Position numbers and translations under genes: made by a program
Part shown: positions 54,979 to 64,000 of the stretch, piece after piece
Layout of the letters: every line of letters begins with the position of its first letter
Numbering within the stretch: position 1 is the first letter of the stretch
Source: an uncultured Pelagibacteraceae bacterium
Lineage (GTDB): Bacteria > Pseudomonadota > Alphaproteobacteria > Pelagibacterales > Pelagibacteraceae
Assembly: GCA_902582315.1 (NCBI GenBank)
Contig: CACHRP010000005.1
Coordinates: forward strand, 62,001-126,000
Length of the DNA stretch: 64,000 bases
Reading direction: 5' to 3'
Notes under the pieces: model-generated
The model's input: only the letters and a program-made list of their open reading frames with translations
What the model was told of the DNA's origin: nothing
Databases searched by the model: none

Positions 54979-56606
54979 TTTATTTTTTCAATTTCCCACC
55001 TTATTAATATTTCTTCTTTCGAAATATTTCCTGAAATCAATATATTTTGGTTTTCAACAAAGTTATTTTTATTTCCAAAGTATAACCCAGTTTCAAAGGA
55101 AATATTATTGTTAAAAGATGAAAACTTCCATCCTTCATTTTTTAAACCTATAAAAATTGACTTGCCATCTAGAGTTTTCATTACTTTGGCATCTGGGTCT
55201 AAGTGGAAACGAATTTCATAATTGGAACCTTTAAAATTATTTTTTTTAAAAATTTTATCTTCACCTAAAAGTTTTGAAACATCATGAAAAAATTCAACTT
55301 TTCTATGATGTGTAATCCCAAATTTTTTAATATATCCATTATGAGACGCTTCAAAACACCAGTAGTTATTTTTGTTTACAATATTTTTGTTAAATATTTT
55401 TAAAGGACTATTAATTTTATTCATGCCAGATGGATGCTTTAAAAAACTTACAGATGAAGTATTTTCTATATTTAAACAGCTATGACACGCGGTAGATTTT
55501 GATATTAGATTAAGTTGATGTTTGTAGTTTTGGAAATATCCAGAATTACAAATTATTTTATTATTATTACTAACAAATTCAAATGATAAAGCACCTGATT
55601 GATAATCTTTAGAAAATTCCTTTTCTGGAGGTATACCTAAATCTGCAGCAAGACAGTACTTTTTATCTTTAAGAAAAATATATCCTCCAGCTTCAAAGCT
55701 TTCATTTTTAAAATTATAACCTAATCTTTTAAGATAGTTATCAAAGCTTGAATTTTCATTTATGTGGTTTCCATTAAATAAAAAATTATGTTCTAGATTT
55801 TTATGCACCAAGACATATGACTGACCTAAATAAAAAATAATTTCGTTTAAATATTCAGGAATTTCATTTTGAGATTCTTTTAACCATTCTCTTATCAGCA
55901 CGAAATATTTTATATAAAAAACAAGTTGTCTGATATTTCTTGATTTTGGAAATCCTTCTTTATCAAAGGACATTTTTATAATTCTTTGTAATAGCTTAAA
56001 ACCATACTCTAGAAAGTTTTTGTCATTATAAGAAATACCAGCCAAAACTATGGCAGAACATCCTATCATTTTGTCGTCAACCCATGTTGATCTGTTTATC
56101 TCATTAATGAGATGGTTTATTTGTTTTTTAATAATTTCGTCAAATCTATTTTTATATTCCTCATCACTGTTTTCATATGTTATTTTAGAGTTTGATATCC
56201 ATGAAATAATTCTCTTTGAAAGAATATCTATATCCCAACTTGAAATATTGTAATCATTATATTTTTCAATCCATTTAAGGATTACAGATTGAACATCCTG
56301 CTTTGAGGATTTTAAATCTAAAGAGAATAACCAAAAAAAACTATGAAGATTTTTATAGTTCTTTAAAGAAATATTTTCTTTTTTCCAAATATCATTAAAT
56401 AAAAAATCATTTATATTTTTTTTCTCCTTTTTGTACTTAATTAAGCATTCCAACAAACTTGGGCTAGGTTTATATTGTAAATTATTGAAACTAACTTTAG
56501 AAATTTTCTTATTATATAAACTTGAATTTAAATAATATTGTCTTATGCGGTCGTTTAAGAAAGTAAAAAATTCATTTAGATAGTTGAATGAGTTTTTTAA
56601 AATCAT
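54975..56606 (-). CDS. Heparinase II/III-family protein
   Basis: 543 residues. The N-terminal half is an all-alpha toroid-like domain (WLFSLDLKSSKQDVQSVILKWIEKY, GCSAIVLAGISYND), and the C-terminal half has beta-sandwich character: FEAGGYIFLKDKKYCLAADLG, QSGALSFEFVSNN, TACHSCLNIENTSS, EFFHDVSKLLGEDK. This is the polysaccharide-lyase-related family found beside purH and rpe in many alphaproteobacteria. No signal peptide is evident, so a cytoplasmic or periplasmic oligosaccharide role is uncertain. Rpe ends six bases upstream. Confidence 0.85.
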   Translation of the reverse strand: MILKNSFNYLNEFFTFLNDRIRQYYLNSSLYNKKISKVSFNNLQYKPSPSLLECLIKYKKEKKNINDFLFNDIWKKENISLKNYKNLHSFFWLFSLDLKSSKQDVQSVILKWIEKYNDYNISSWDIDILSKRIISWISNSKITYENSDEEYKNRFDEIIKKQINHLINEINRSTWVDDKMIGCSAIVLAGISYNDKNFLEYGFKLLQRIIKMSFDKEGFPKSRNIRQLVFYIKYFVLIREWLKESQNEIPEYLNEIIFYLGQSYVLVHKNLEHNFLFNGNHINENSSFDNYLKRLGYNFKNESFEAGGYIFLKDKKYCLAADLGIPPEKEFSKDYQSGALSFEFVSNNNKIICNSGYFQNYKHQLNLISKSTACHSCLNIENTSSVSFLKHPSGMNKINSPLKIFNKNIVNKNNYWCFEASHNGYIKKFGITHHRKVEFFHDVSKLLGEDKIFKKNNFKGSNYEIRFHLDPDAKVMKTLDGKSIFIGLKNEGWKFSSFNNNISFETGLYFGNKNNFVENQNILISGNISKEEILIRWEIEKIK

Positions 56607-56611
56607 TTAAA

Positions 56612-57268
56612 TTACTTTCTAAGTAATTGAATATTTTTTTTTATATCTCCATTATTGTCTTTAAAAATAGTAGTTCCGGATACAAGAATATTAGCTCCTG
56701 CATTTATTACCATATTGTTATTTTCAAAATTAATTCCCCCATCTACCTCGATGTCAAATTTAAATTTTTTTTCATCTTTTATTTTTTTAAGATTTTTAAT
56801 TTTTTCTAATATTTTGGATATAAATTTTTGTCCTCCAAATCCAGGATATACCGTCATTACGAGAACAAGATTTATCTCTTCAAAATAATTTTCTATTATC
56901 TCAATTGGAGTATCAGGGTTAAGAGATAATCCAACTTTTTTACCTAAGCTTTTGATTAGATCAATTGAATCTTTTACATCTTCTGTTGCCTCTGGGTGAA
57001 TTGTAATAATGTCAGATCCCGCGTCTGAAAAATTCTTAATGTATTTATGAACCGGCGATATCATAAGATGCACATCAAAAGGCAAATTTGTGTATTTACG
57101 TAAAGATTTAATCACTGGAGGCCCAATCGTTAAATTTGGAACAAAATGGCCATCCATTACATCAACATGAATCATGTCCGCTCCACCTTGTTCTAATCTT
57201 TTAATCTCCGATCCAAGATTACTAAAATCCCCTGCTAGTATTGACGGTGAAATTTGTATTTTTTTCAT
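56612..57268 (-). CDS. rpe: Ribulose-phosphate 3-epimerase
   Basis: Interconverts ribulose 5-phosphate and xylulose 5-phosphate. TIM barrel of 218 residues: ISPSILAGDFSNLGSEI, MIHVDVMDGHFVPNLTIGP, HLMISP, VMTVYPGFGGQKFI, IEVDGGINFENN and the phosphate loop NILVSGTTIFKD. It precedes the heparinase-like gene and purH on the same strand. Confidence 0.97.
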   Translation of the reverse strand: MKKIQISPSILAGDFSNLGSEIKRLEQGGADMIHVDVMDGHFVPNLTIGPPVIKSLRKYTNLPFDVHLMISPVHKYIKNFSDAGSDIITIHPEATEDVKDSIDLIKSLGKKVGLSLNPDTPIEIIENYFEEINLVLVMTVYPGFGGQKFISKILEKIKNLKKIKDEKKFKFDIEVDGGINFENNNMVINAGANILVSGTTIFKDNNGDIKKNIQLLRK

Positions 57269-57312
57269 CGGATGTGTTTACTAAGTAGTATCAATTTTAT
57301 TAAAAAATAAAA

Positions 57313-57657
57313 TTATTTTTTACCAAATATGTCGTAAATCAGTCTAGAAATTTCACTATCGAGTGGAAATGACAACATCCCCATTTCCCCATACCCAAGC
57401 ATTACTGGTAATAAATAGAATCTAACCATAAAAATGAACCATGCAATATACAGAGGTACAACAGCTCTAATAAGGAAGCTTGGAGTCATAAATTTAAATA
57501 AATCTAAAATAGGATTTGTTAATTTAACAAATGCTTTCATAAAAAAAAACTCAGAATCTTCTTTTTGGAAGATATTCATCGCTGATCTGCCAATTAAAGT
57601 ATACATAACAACTCCAAGTATGTAATCGATGATATACACGTAAATTGGTATTTCCAT
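57313..57657 (-). CDS. Small membrane protein, YggT-like
   Basis: 114 residues with two or three hydrophobic segments (about 5-22, 63-90) and the central FVKLTNPILDLFKFMTPSFLIRAVV, which resembles the P-x-L-x-P-x-R-x-x-x-P loop of YggT-family proteins. The match is weak and function is unknown. It lies between rpe (44-base gap) and the symporter terminator hairpin; no Shine-Dalgarno is evident. Confidence 0.55.
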   Translation of the reverse strand: MEIPIYVYIIDYILGVVMYTLIGRSAMNIFQKEDSEFFFMKAFVKLTNPILDLFKFMTPSFLIRAVVPLYIAWFIFMVRFYLLPVMLGYGEMGMLSFPLDSEISRLIYDIFGKK

Positions 57658-57683
57658 AATTTCAGATGGGATTTAAATTATTA

Positions 57684-57708
57684 GAAGGGGCGATAGTTTC
57701 GCCCCTTC
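57684..57708 (-). terminator. Hairpin terminator after the sodium symporter operon
   Basis: Perfect ten-base-pair stem GAAGGGGCGA/TCGCCCCTTC with a five-base loop, starting 13 bases after the symporter stop on the minus strand. The sequence beyond is AT-rich but only weakly T-rich on the minus strand, so it may be a processing or stability hairpin instead of a canonical terminator. Confidence 0.7.
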
Positions 57709-57720
57709 AAAATTAATTAC

Positions 57721-59559
57721 TTAGTGTTGTTTACCAAGTATAGTTTTACCCGTAGGTATACGAACTTCGTCTATCATTTTTTGAGTAGAGCTGTCTGGTG
57801 CTGGTGTCATCAAACTAACAACTACCATTACCACTAGACATACACTAGCCCCTATAATACCGAAACGTAAGTGGTCAATACCTAACCATGCTGGATTACC
57901 CATAAACTTAGGATAAACATAGATTAGATAAGCCGTACCTGACGCTAGACCTGTTATCATACCTGCTATTGCACCTTCTCTTGTTGCTCTCTTCCACCAT
58001 ACACCTAGAACAAGTGGGAAGAACAACCCTGACATTGCAAAGTCAAATGCCCACGCTACAGCACCAAGGATACTTGTAATCCTCATCGATGCAATGTAAG
58101 CACCTGCAGCTCCGATAACTATTAAAAGTCCTCTAGCTACTAGCAATCTTTTTCTTACATCCGCTTTTGGATCAATGATTTTGTAATAAACATCATGTGA
58201 TAAAGCATTTGCAATTGCTAAAATCAATCCGTCAGCTGTTGACATCGCTGCAGCCATTCCTCCAGCAGCAACTAGTCCAGAAATTACATATGGTAATCCT
58301 GCAACTTCAGGAGTTGATAATACAACAACATCACCTCTCATAAACCATTCATTCAACTGAAGAACTCCGTCTCCATTAAAGTCAGCTATGAAAGCTTGTT
58401 TCTGAGCAGTCCATGCTTGTACCCAATCAATTGACATTACAGCAGAAATATCTTTTCCGATAATTCCTGTTGATAAATTTGGATCCATTAATGAAAGCTT
58501 AGATAGTGTTGCTAGCATTGGCGCAGAAGTATAAAGCAATGCAATAAAGAATAGTGACCAAGCCACTGATTTTCTTGCAGCTTTAACGCTAGGCGTTGTG
58601 AAGTATCTCATTAAGATATGTGGTAAAGAAGCTGTTCCAACCATCATACAGATTACTAATGAAATGAACTTCCAAGCAGCCATTCCGCCTGCTGGCACTT
58701 CCGAGTGAGGTAATGAAATTGATTTCAATCCTCCAGGAACGCCCGCAGCTTTAACATCTGCAGCAGCATTTTTGACTAAACCAAATTGAGCTTCTAGTTC
58801 GCCTAATCTTGCAACTTCTTCTCCCAACATTAAATGTGGGAAGAAACCGTAGCCACCTTTATTACTTATCCAGAATATTGGTAGCAAGTAAGCTATGATC
58901 AACACGATGTATTGAGCAACTTGTGTCCAAGTAACCGCTCTCATTCCACCTAACATTGAACATAATAAAATACTTACTAAACCAACCCATACTCCAAGTT
59001 CAAAAGGAATAGAAAGCGCTCTAGCAGCAATTGTTCCAGTTGCGTTAATTTGTGCAGTCACATAAGTGAATGACGCCAAAGTTAAAACAACTACAGCACA
59101 GAACCTTGCGAAGTTTCCGCCGTATCTTGTTCCAATAAAGTCTGGCACTGTGTAACATCCAAATTTTCTTAAGTAAGGTGCAAGCAATGATGATACTAAT
59201 ATGTATCCTCCAGTCCACCCGATCAAGAATGCCATGTATGTATATCCACCGAAGTAAATTCCTCCTGCCATAGCAACAAACGAAGCACCTGACATCCAGT
59301 CAGCTGCAGTCGCCATACCATTAAATACAGTTGGAACTGATCTTCCTGCAACATAGTACGCATCAACTTGTACAGTTCTTGACATCCATCCAATAAATGC
59401 ATAGATGCAAACTGTAAAAGCAACGAACAATATACCTATTGTTTTCGCAGTCATACCAGCTTGTTCTGCAATAGCCATCAGAATGATGAATACTAAAAAA
59501 CCACCAGTATAAGTTCCGTAAATTTTAGGTAAGTTGTCGATAAATTTTCCTTTAAACAT
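57721..59559 (-). CDS. Sodium:solute symporter, acetate-permease-like large subunit
   Basis: Inner-membrane transporter of the SSS family, about 13 transmembrane helices. Start chosen at the ATG 59557-59559 (612 residues, MFKGKFIDNLPKIYG), backed by the strong GGGGAGG ribosome-binding sequence; an ATG 33 bases upstream lies inside the small-subunit gene. Landmarks: DAYYVAGRSVPTVFNGMATAADWMS, GYILVSSLLAPYLRKFG, TVPDFIGTRYGG, GGMAAAMSTADGLILAIANA. With the DUF4212 small subunit it resembles the two-component symporters (VC_2705 type) near acs genes; substrate probably acetate or related short acids, not proven. Confidence 0.9.
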   Translation of the reverse strand: MFKGKFIDNLPKIYGTYTGGFLVFIILMAIAEQAGMTAKTIGILFVAFTVCIYAFIGWMSRTVQVDAYYVAGRSVPTVFNGMATAADWMSGASFVAMAGGIYFGGYTYMAFLIGWTGGYILVSSLLAPYLRKFGCYTVPDFIGTRYGGNFARFCAVVVLTLASFTYVTAQINATGTIAARALSIPFELGVWVGLVSILLCSMLGGMRAVTWTQVAQYIVLIIAYLLPIFWISNKGGYGFFPHLMLGEEVARLGELEAQFGLVKNAAADVKAAGVPGGLKSISLPHSEVPAGGMAAWKFISLVICMMVGTASLPHILMRYFTTPSVKAARKSVAWSLFFIALLYTSAPMLATLSKLSLMDPNLSTGIIGKDISAVMSIDWVQAWTAQKQAFIADFNGDGVLQLNEWFMRGDVVVLSTPEVAGLPYVISGLVAAGGMAAAMSTADGLILAIANALSHDVYYKIIDPKADVRKRLLVARGLLIVIGAAGAYIASMRITSILGAVAWAFDFAMSGLFFPLVLGVWWKRATREGAIAGMITGLASGTAYLIYVYPKFMGNPAWLGIDHLRFGIIGASVCLVVMVVVSLMTPAPDSSTQKMIDEVRIPTGKTILGKQH

Positions 59560-59819
59560 TAATCGTCCTCCCCTCGTTCGGCAAAGCCGCATTCTTCATC
59601 TATTTTTTCTTGTCTATTAGCTGACCAGAATAGGATGATCACGAAAGCCACAATCGATCCTTGTGCACACATATAGTAAGCTAAAGGGTATCCAAGAAAA
59701 CTAGCTGAGTTTAAACTTTCACCAAACATGAAGATTATGTAACCGAAGAAAAACCAAAGTGCTAATGTAAGAAACATATTTCCCTTTGTTTTTTCCCAGT
59801 GTTTTTCTTTGTTTGACAT
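59559..59819 (-). CDS. DUF4212 sodium:solute symporter small subunit
   Basis: 86 residues: two transmembrane helices (about 15-32 and 48-65) with LALWFFFGYIIFMFGESLN and the family hallmark FLGYPLAYYMCAQGSIVAFVIILFW. The charged C-terminus ends in FAERGEDD. Preceded by a strong GGGAGGG ribosome-binding sequence, and its stop overlaps the large-subunit start by one base (TAATG). The 108 bases between it and the divergent gene at 59928 must contain the operon promoter. Confidence 0.9.
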   Translation of the reverse strand: MSNKEKHWEKTKGNMFLTLALWFFFGYIIFMFGESLNSASFLGYPLAYYMCAQGSIVAFVIILFWSANRQEKIDEECGFAERGEDD

Positions 59820-59927
59820 TTTTTTCCCTCCCTATAGGTTAAAAACAGGAATCATACTCATTTACTAGTTGAATGGAACCCCTAAAAATTATCACATCTG
59901 CAACAAATAAGGTGATATAACAGTTTT

Positions 59928-60554
59928 ATGAGCTCTAAATACAAGCTGAAGTTGAAAGACCTTAAGTTAGATTACATAAAGGAATATGTTGCCCCAATAT
60001 TCAATTTCTTAAAGCCAAAAAAAAAGATAACAAATATCAACGATCTAAAAAATTTTGTACAAAGAAAGTCTGCCTGGGTAAGCCAAGAAACTCTCTATGG
60101 ATATTTGAAAACTCGAATGGGAACTAAATATGTTCTTATGTTTGAGGATGAAATATTTTTAGAGTCCATAAACAAGGCTAAATGGAATATTTATTCTGAG
60201 TGTTTACAGGATCTTACCTTGTATTGTCTTTCGTACTTAAAAAATAAATATAACTTTGATCAAGTCAATCAAGCACAAATTATCATTGAGAATATTTTCA
60301 CTGAAGAAAAATCAAATGGAATGCCAGATGAAGTTATAGAAAAATCTAAATCTAACTTTGCAAATAGAATTGATAAAGTGAATTGGTCAGAATATCATAG
60401 CAATTCACCTTTCGAAAACAGTGGTTATGCATTATACAAATGGGCTCCAATCGCAGAGGAATTAAAAAAATTAGATAAAAAAATAGTTTTAAATTCAATA
60501 CATTTAAAATGGGAAAATATTAAAAAAGAATTTTCTAATTTAATAAATCTCTAA
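59928..60554 (+). CDS. Conserved-looking hypothetical protein beside acs
   Basis: 208 residues, soluble, rich in Trp/Tyr/Lys. I do not recognise a domain. Segments that look constrained are [27 protein letters not shown] near 41-67, [30 protein letters not shown] and [16 protein letters not shown]. It lies between the acetate-type symporter and acs, diverging from the former and converging with the latter (four-base overlap), so an association with this transport/activation set is possible but unshown. No membrane helix or signal peptide. Confidence 0.65.
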   Translation: MSSKYKLKLKDLKLDYIKEYVAPIFNFLKPKKKITNINDLKNFVQRKSAWVSQETLYGYLKTRMGTKYVLMFEDEIFLESINKAKWNIYSECLQDLTLYCLSYLKNKYNFDQVNQAQIIIENIFTEEKSNGMPDEVIEKSKSNFANRIDKVNWSEYHSNSPFENSGYALYKWAPIAEELKKLDKKIVLNSIHLKWENIKKEFSNLINL

Positions 60555-62596
60555 ACATTCTTTCTATTATTTACTAATGAAGAAACAACAGAGGGGTCGG
60601 CTAGGGTAGTTGTATCTCCAAGCTGCTCATGTTCATTGGCTGCAATTTTTCTTAAAATTCTTCTCATTATTTTTCCAGATCTTGTTTTCGGTAATCCAGG
60701 AGCAAACTGAATAAAATCTGGTGTAGCAATTGGCCCTATTTGTTTTCTTACCCATAGCTTAAGATCTCTTTCTAGGTCTCCATCCGGATTCTCTCCTGCG
60801 TTAAGAGTTACATAACAGTATAAACCATTACCCTTTATGTCATGCGGGTAACCAACTACTGCAGCCTCAGCAACTTTTGGATGTGCAACAAACGCACTTT
60901 CTATTTCTGCGGTACCAAGATTATGACCTGAAACAATAATAACATCATCTACTCGACCAGTAATCCAGTAATAACCATCTTTATCCCTTCTGCATCCATC
61001 ACCAGTAAAATATTTTCCGTCAAATTGAGAAAAATATGTATCAATGAATCTTTGATGATCTCCATATACTGTTCGCATTTGACCTGGCCATGATTGAGCA
61101 ATACACAATCTACCTTTTGCCTCACCTTTAAGAACCTTACCTTCTTGATCAACGATCACTGGCCTAATCCCATAAAAAGGTTTAGTTGCTGATCCTGGTT
61201 TAAGATCTATGGCTCCTGTTTGTGGACTAATTAAAATACCACCAGTCTCAGTTTGCCACCAAGTGTCTACTATAGGGCATTTAGACTCCCCGACAGTTTT
61301 ATAATACCATTGCCAAGCTTCAGGATTAATAGGTTCACCAACAGTTCCTAATAATTTTAGAGATTTCCTAGATGTTTTTTTAACAGGTCCATCACCCTCT
61401 CTCATTAGAGCTCTTATTGCAGTTGGAGCAGTATAAAATATGTTTACTTTATATTTATCAACTATTTGCCACCATCTTGATGTGTCAGGATAAGTTGGTA
61501 TTCCTTCAAACATTATTGTTGTAGCACCGTTGGCAAGTGGACCATAAATTATATAGCTATGACCAGTTATCCAACCTATATCGGCAGTACACCAATAGAT
61601 ATCTTTTGGTTTGTAGTTAAAAATATATTGGTGAGTCATTGATGCGTAAACCATGTACCCGCCAGTGGTATGAAGTACGCCTTTTGGTTTTCCGGTTGAC
61701 CCCGAAGTGTATAAGATAAATAAAGGATCTTCAGCGTTCATTTCCTCTGGTTCACAAACTGGAGATGCTTTTTTAATTATTTCGTTATACCAAACATCTC
61801 TACTTTCATCCCAATTAATTCTATTTCCTGTTCTTTTGACAACAATACATTTCTTTACATTTGGACAATGAATCAGGGCTTCATCTGTAATTGATTTTAA
61901 GGGTATAGTTTTGCCACCTCTTAAACCCTCGTCAGCAGTAATAACATAATCTGATTTACAATCATTAATTCTACCCGCAATACTATCAGGAGAAAAACCA
62001 CCAAAAATAATCGAATGTATAGCGCCTATACGTGCGCAGGCCAACATAGTATAAGCTAACTCAGGTATCATAGTTAAATAAATGGTAACCCTATCACCTT
62101 TCTTAATACCTAAATCTTTTAAAGCGTTAGCGGTTTTTGAAACTTCTTGATGTAGCTGCTTATAACTAATTTTTTTCTGGATTTTAGGATCATCCCCCAC
62201 CCATATAATAGCAGTCTTATCTTTATTTTTTTTTAAATGTCGGTCTATACAATTTGCAGAAGCATTTAGAGTTCCATCATAATACCATTTTATATTAACA
62301 TCTGTCTTGCTGTATTTTACATCCTTAATTTTGGTATACGGTTTAATCCAATTAATTCTTTTACCTTCCTTTTTCCAAAAATCTTCATTATGTTTAATTG
62401 AGTCGTTATATTTTTTTTCATATTGTTTTTTATTAACTAAAGCTTTTTTTTGCCAATCGGATTTAATTTTTATTAAATTATTATCTTTAATCTTTTCTTT
62501 AGAATGTATTAATTTTTTTTTCTTCAAAAAAACTTTTTTTGATTTCTTTTTACTTTTTTTTACTTTTTTCTTTTTTTTCTTGGCTCTTTTTTTCAT
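60551..62596 (-). CDS. acs: Acetyl-CoA synthetase (AMP-forming)
   Basis: Activates acetate to acetyl-CoA through acetyl-AMP. 681 residues, about 30 longer than usual owing to a lysine tract (residues 2-28 nearly all Lys) before the canonical core, which begins near 55 ([30 protein letters not shown]). AMP-binding P-loop [21 protein letters not shown] near 295-315, [55 protein letters not shown], and [16 protein letters not shown] with the regulatory Lys near 641. The symporter nearby could supply acetate. No alternative ATG exists downstream of the Lys tract before the core. Confidence 0.97.
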   Translation of the reverse strand: MKKRAKKKKKKVKKSKKKSKKVFLKKKKLIHSKEKIKDNNLIKIKSDWQKKALVNKKQYEKKYNDSIKHNEDFWKKEGKRINWIKPYTKIKDVKYSKTDVNIKWYYDGTLNASANCIDRHLKKNKDKTAIIWVGDDPKIQKKISYKQLHQEVSKTANALKDLGIKKGDRVTIYLTMIPELAYTMLACARIGAIHSIIFGGFSPDSIAGRINDCKSDYVITADEGLRGGKTIPLKSITDEALIHCPNVKKCIVVKRTGNRINWDESRDVWYNEIIKKASPVCEPEEMNAEDPLFILYTSGSTGKPKGVLHTTGGYMVYASMTHQYIFNYKPKDIYWCTADIGWITGHSYIIYGPLANGATTIMFEGIPTYPDTSRWWQIVDKYKVNIFYTAPTAIRALMREGDGPVKKTSRKSLKLLGTVGEPINPEAWQWYYKTVGESKCPIVDTWWQTETGGILISPQTGAIDLKPGSATKPFYGIRPVIVDQEGKVLKGEAKGRLCIAQSWPGQMRTVYGDHQRFIDTYFSQFDGKYFTGDGCRRDKDGYYWITGRVDDVIIVSGHNLGTAEIESAFVAHPKVAEAAVVGYPHDIKGNGLYCYVTLNAGENPDGDLERDLKLWVRKQIGPIATPDFIQFAPGLPKTRSGKIMRRILRKIAANEHEQLGDTTTLADPSVVSSLVNNRKNV

Positions 62597-62608
62597 AAAA
62601 AATGATAT

Positions 62609-63029
62609 TTATTTTCTAATATTACTAATCTTATTAATAATTTTCCAGCTTTTAGTATCTATAGGCATAACCGATAATCTGCTTTGTTTTACTAGAGAAA
62701 GTTCTTTCAAATAAGGATGTTTTTTGATTGAGTTTAATGAAACTGGTTTGGTAAAAGTTTTTTTTATGCTTTACTCTTACAGCAACAAAATATTTTTTTT
62801 TATCTGTTGGGTCTTGAAATGACTCTTTTATAACTTGAACAATACCTACTATTTCTTTCCCAATGTTTGAGTGATAAAAAAAACATAAATCACCCTTTCG
62901 CATTTTTTTTAAATTGTTTGCAGCTTGATAGTTTCTTACACCATCCCATATCGCACCTTTTTCTCCAGCTTTTTTCTGACTGTTGATAGACCACACATTA
63001 GGCTCAGATTTTAGTAACCAGTACTTCAT
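62609..63029 (-). CDS. EVE-domain protein, C-terminal frame broken by a homopolymer
   Basis: Small EVE (PUA-like) protein, thought to bind modified bases. Residues 1-87 are normal: MKYWLLKSEPNVWSI, WDGVRNYQAANNLKKMRKGDLCFFYHSN, GIVQVIKESFQDPTDKKKYFVAV. After KHKK the frame runs into unrelated sequence and stops at 62652 (125 residues). The +1 frame carries the missing C-terminus (KPVSLNSIKKHP, ELSLVKQSRLSVMPID) to a stop at 62609, giving 139 residues, the family length. The shift falls at eight T (A on the coding strand) at 62758-62765; seven would restore it. A sequencing error, a recent mutation or slippage are all possible. Coordinates give the restored gene. Confidence 0.85.
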
Positions 63030-63144
63030 CTAATTATTATTACCAGGGGCTGTCATTTTGTAAAAATCATATTTTATTTTACGTCACTTTTTATAAAACA
63101 CGTAATACATAATGTACTATACATTTATTAAAGCAGTTGGATAA

Positions 63145-64000
63145 TTAGTTAATTATTTTTTTCAAAACTGTAAACTGAATTTGATTTTCACGATTATTTT
63201 CGCTTGTCATTTCTTCATAGTAATCATAAGAAAATTTTATTTCTAAATTATCATATAAATCAGCTTCGAAACCGATATTTAATTTATAAAAACTAGTATT
63301 GTCATTTTTAATTTTATAAGAAGAAATAGAAGACGAAGTTGTATATGAGCTTTCAGCATCAGAAATATTAGCAATATTTCCTCCTGCTTCAAAATTTACA
63401 AATGGAATAAAAAAACCATTTTTAAAATCCACAACTTTACTAACGTTAGATCCAATTCCTAAAGTAGCTTGTTTTATATATTGTTTATTGTAATAAATTA
63501 ATTCACTTGAACCTGTTTCTGTATAACTGTCAAGCTGTGTAAAACCTAAATCAAATTTAGAATATATAGAAGTATTTTTTTTCAAATTTTTTTTAGGTTT
63601 CTTTGTATATTTAAAACTACTAAATATTTGTTTACCATCTCTAGAACCATTATTAAATGAACTTGAAACTTTTCTATCTATATCAAATTCAATTTTTCCC
63701 AATCCAATTAAAAAGTCTATCCATTCCTTTTCATCCAACATTATACTTGCGTATGAAGCAATATTGAAAGAATTTGCATCTATATATGCTTTATCACTTC
63801 CAATTTTAGAGTCCCTAGAAATTAAAGTCAGAGCTAATCCTAGAGAATTATTTTTTTCTAATTTTGAATCAACTCCAATAGTTAAACTATTACTATTATA
63901 TATATCTTCATTTAATATATCATTGCTAAGCTTAATTTTTCCATTTCCAATGCTTCCCTTGGTCCAAATAGCAAAATTATCAAATAAATTTTTGTCTTTG
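63145..64000 (-). CDS. Autotransporter beta-barrel C-terminal domain (partial, 5' end outside window)
   Basis: The minus-strand frame stays open to the window edge, so the gene extends beyond it; about 284 codons are visible. The sequence has the beta-strand alternation of an autotransporter translocator: WTKGSIGNGKI, LTIGVDSKLEKNNSLGLALTL, DANSFNIASYASI, IDFLIGLGKIEFD, TLGIGSNVSKVVDFKNGFFIPFVNFEAGG, FYKLNIGFEADLYDNLEIKFSYDYYEE. A shorter frame starting at an internal Met (63741) is not the real start. The passenger would be exported across the outer membrane; its nature is not visible. The end, QIQFTVLKKIIN, lacks the terminal aromatic residue expected for barrel insertion. Confidence 0.85.
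   Translation of the reverse strand, partial: KDKNLFDNFAIWTKGSIGNGKIKLSNDILNEDIYNSNSLTIGVDSKLEKNNSLGLALTLISRDSKIGSDKAYIDANSFNIASYASIMLDEKEWIDFLIGLGKIEFDIDRKVSSSFNNGSRDGKQIFSSFKYTKKPKKNLKKNTSIYSKFDLGFTQLDSYTETGSSELIYYNKQYIKQATLGIGSNVSKVVDFKNGFFIPFVNFEAGGNIANISDAESSYTTSSSISSYKIKNDNTSFYKLNIGFEADLYDNLEIKFSYDYYEEMTSENNRENQIQFTVLKKIIN

Noticed and set aside
59560-59592. Upstream ATG for the large symporter subunit
   Set aside because: It lies within the small-subunit gene and would precede, not follow, the strong GGGGAGG ribosome-binding site that serves the ATG at 59559.
63030-63144. Short minus-strand frames between the autotransporter and EVE genes
   Set aside because: The longest I could read is about 16 codons with no neighbours or motif to support it; treated as promoter/intergenic sequence.

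Overview
The window looks like a chromosomal segment of a free-living marine alphaproteobacterium of the SAR11 (Pelagibacterales) type. The DNA is very AT-rich, coding is lysine/asparagine/isoleucine-heavy, and genes are packed with overlaps of 1-17 bases or gaps of a few tens of bases. I see no insertion sequences, prophage or CRISPR arrays. Gene content and order match the conserved alphaproteobacterial replication-origin neighbourhood. No gene-free stretch exceeds about 300 bases; the longest are 284 bases at 32226-32509 (probable oriC) and 249 bases at 16400-16648 (porin upstream region).

Layout. 1-6.6 kb: partial murJ (lipid II flippase), maeB malic enzyme, a BON lipoprotein, rsmI, a LpoA-like periplasmic protein and rdgB. 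6.6-15.3 kb: grpE-dnaK-dnaJ with a heat-shock type promoter before dnaK, then a 54-codon membrane micro-gene, dapB, nth and a PfkB kinase. An ArfA-like ribosome-rescue micro-gene is translationally coupled to a degenerate winged-helix regulator, followed by a YkuD L,D-transpeptidase, a YggS PLP protein and a ThiE-like protein. 15.3-21.2 kb: major porin, DUF3576 lipoprotein, leuS, lptE, holA. 21.2-32.2 kb, all on the minus strand: parB, parA, rsmG (with an embedded perfect parS), mnmG, mnmE, a SPINDLY/OGT-type glycosyltransferase, rho, hemJ, hemH, hemE. At 32.2-32.5 kb is the probable origin. To its right on the plus strand are the PPDK regulatory protein, maf, aroE, coaE and dnaQ, then secB and fxsA (minus), Tim44-like, Smr and GNAT-like genes, hslVU (minus) and hisBHAFE. 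43.4-46.4 kb holds a malyl-CoA lyase/malate thiokinase operon (mcl-mtkA-mtkB). 46.4-48.5 kb is a small accessory run (HIT, GNAT, sulfotransferase). 48.5-57.7 kb: lolA, ftsK, a UbiH-like FAD enzyme, a Lon N-domain protein, tRNA-Gly abutting phhB, purH, a heparinase-like gene and rpe. 57.7-62.6 kb: a two-subunit sodium:solute symporter and acetyl-CoA synthetase, an acetate/short-acid uptake and activation set. At the end are an EVE-domain gene with a homopolymer frameshift and the C-terminal part of an autotransporter.

Working together: the par/oriC/rsmG/mnmG block serves replication and segregation; hemE-hemH-hemJ are late haem steps; hisBHAFE is a histidine sub-operon. Malic enzyme, malate thiokinase/malyl-CoA lyase and the acetate symporter/Acs pair all meet at malate, acetyl-CoA and glyoxylate, as expected for an organism living on low-molecular-weight organic acids.

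No wholly new multi-gene system is evident. The most notable points are the hidden arfA-like micro-gene coupled to a receiver-less regulator, the oriC/parS architecture, the tRNA-mRNA junction at phhB, overlapping divergent start codons, the glycosyltransferase inserted into the origin block, and the EVE frameshift. Family assignments rest on motif recognition by eye, without database searches.
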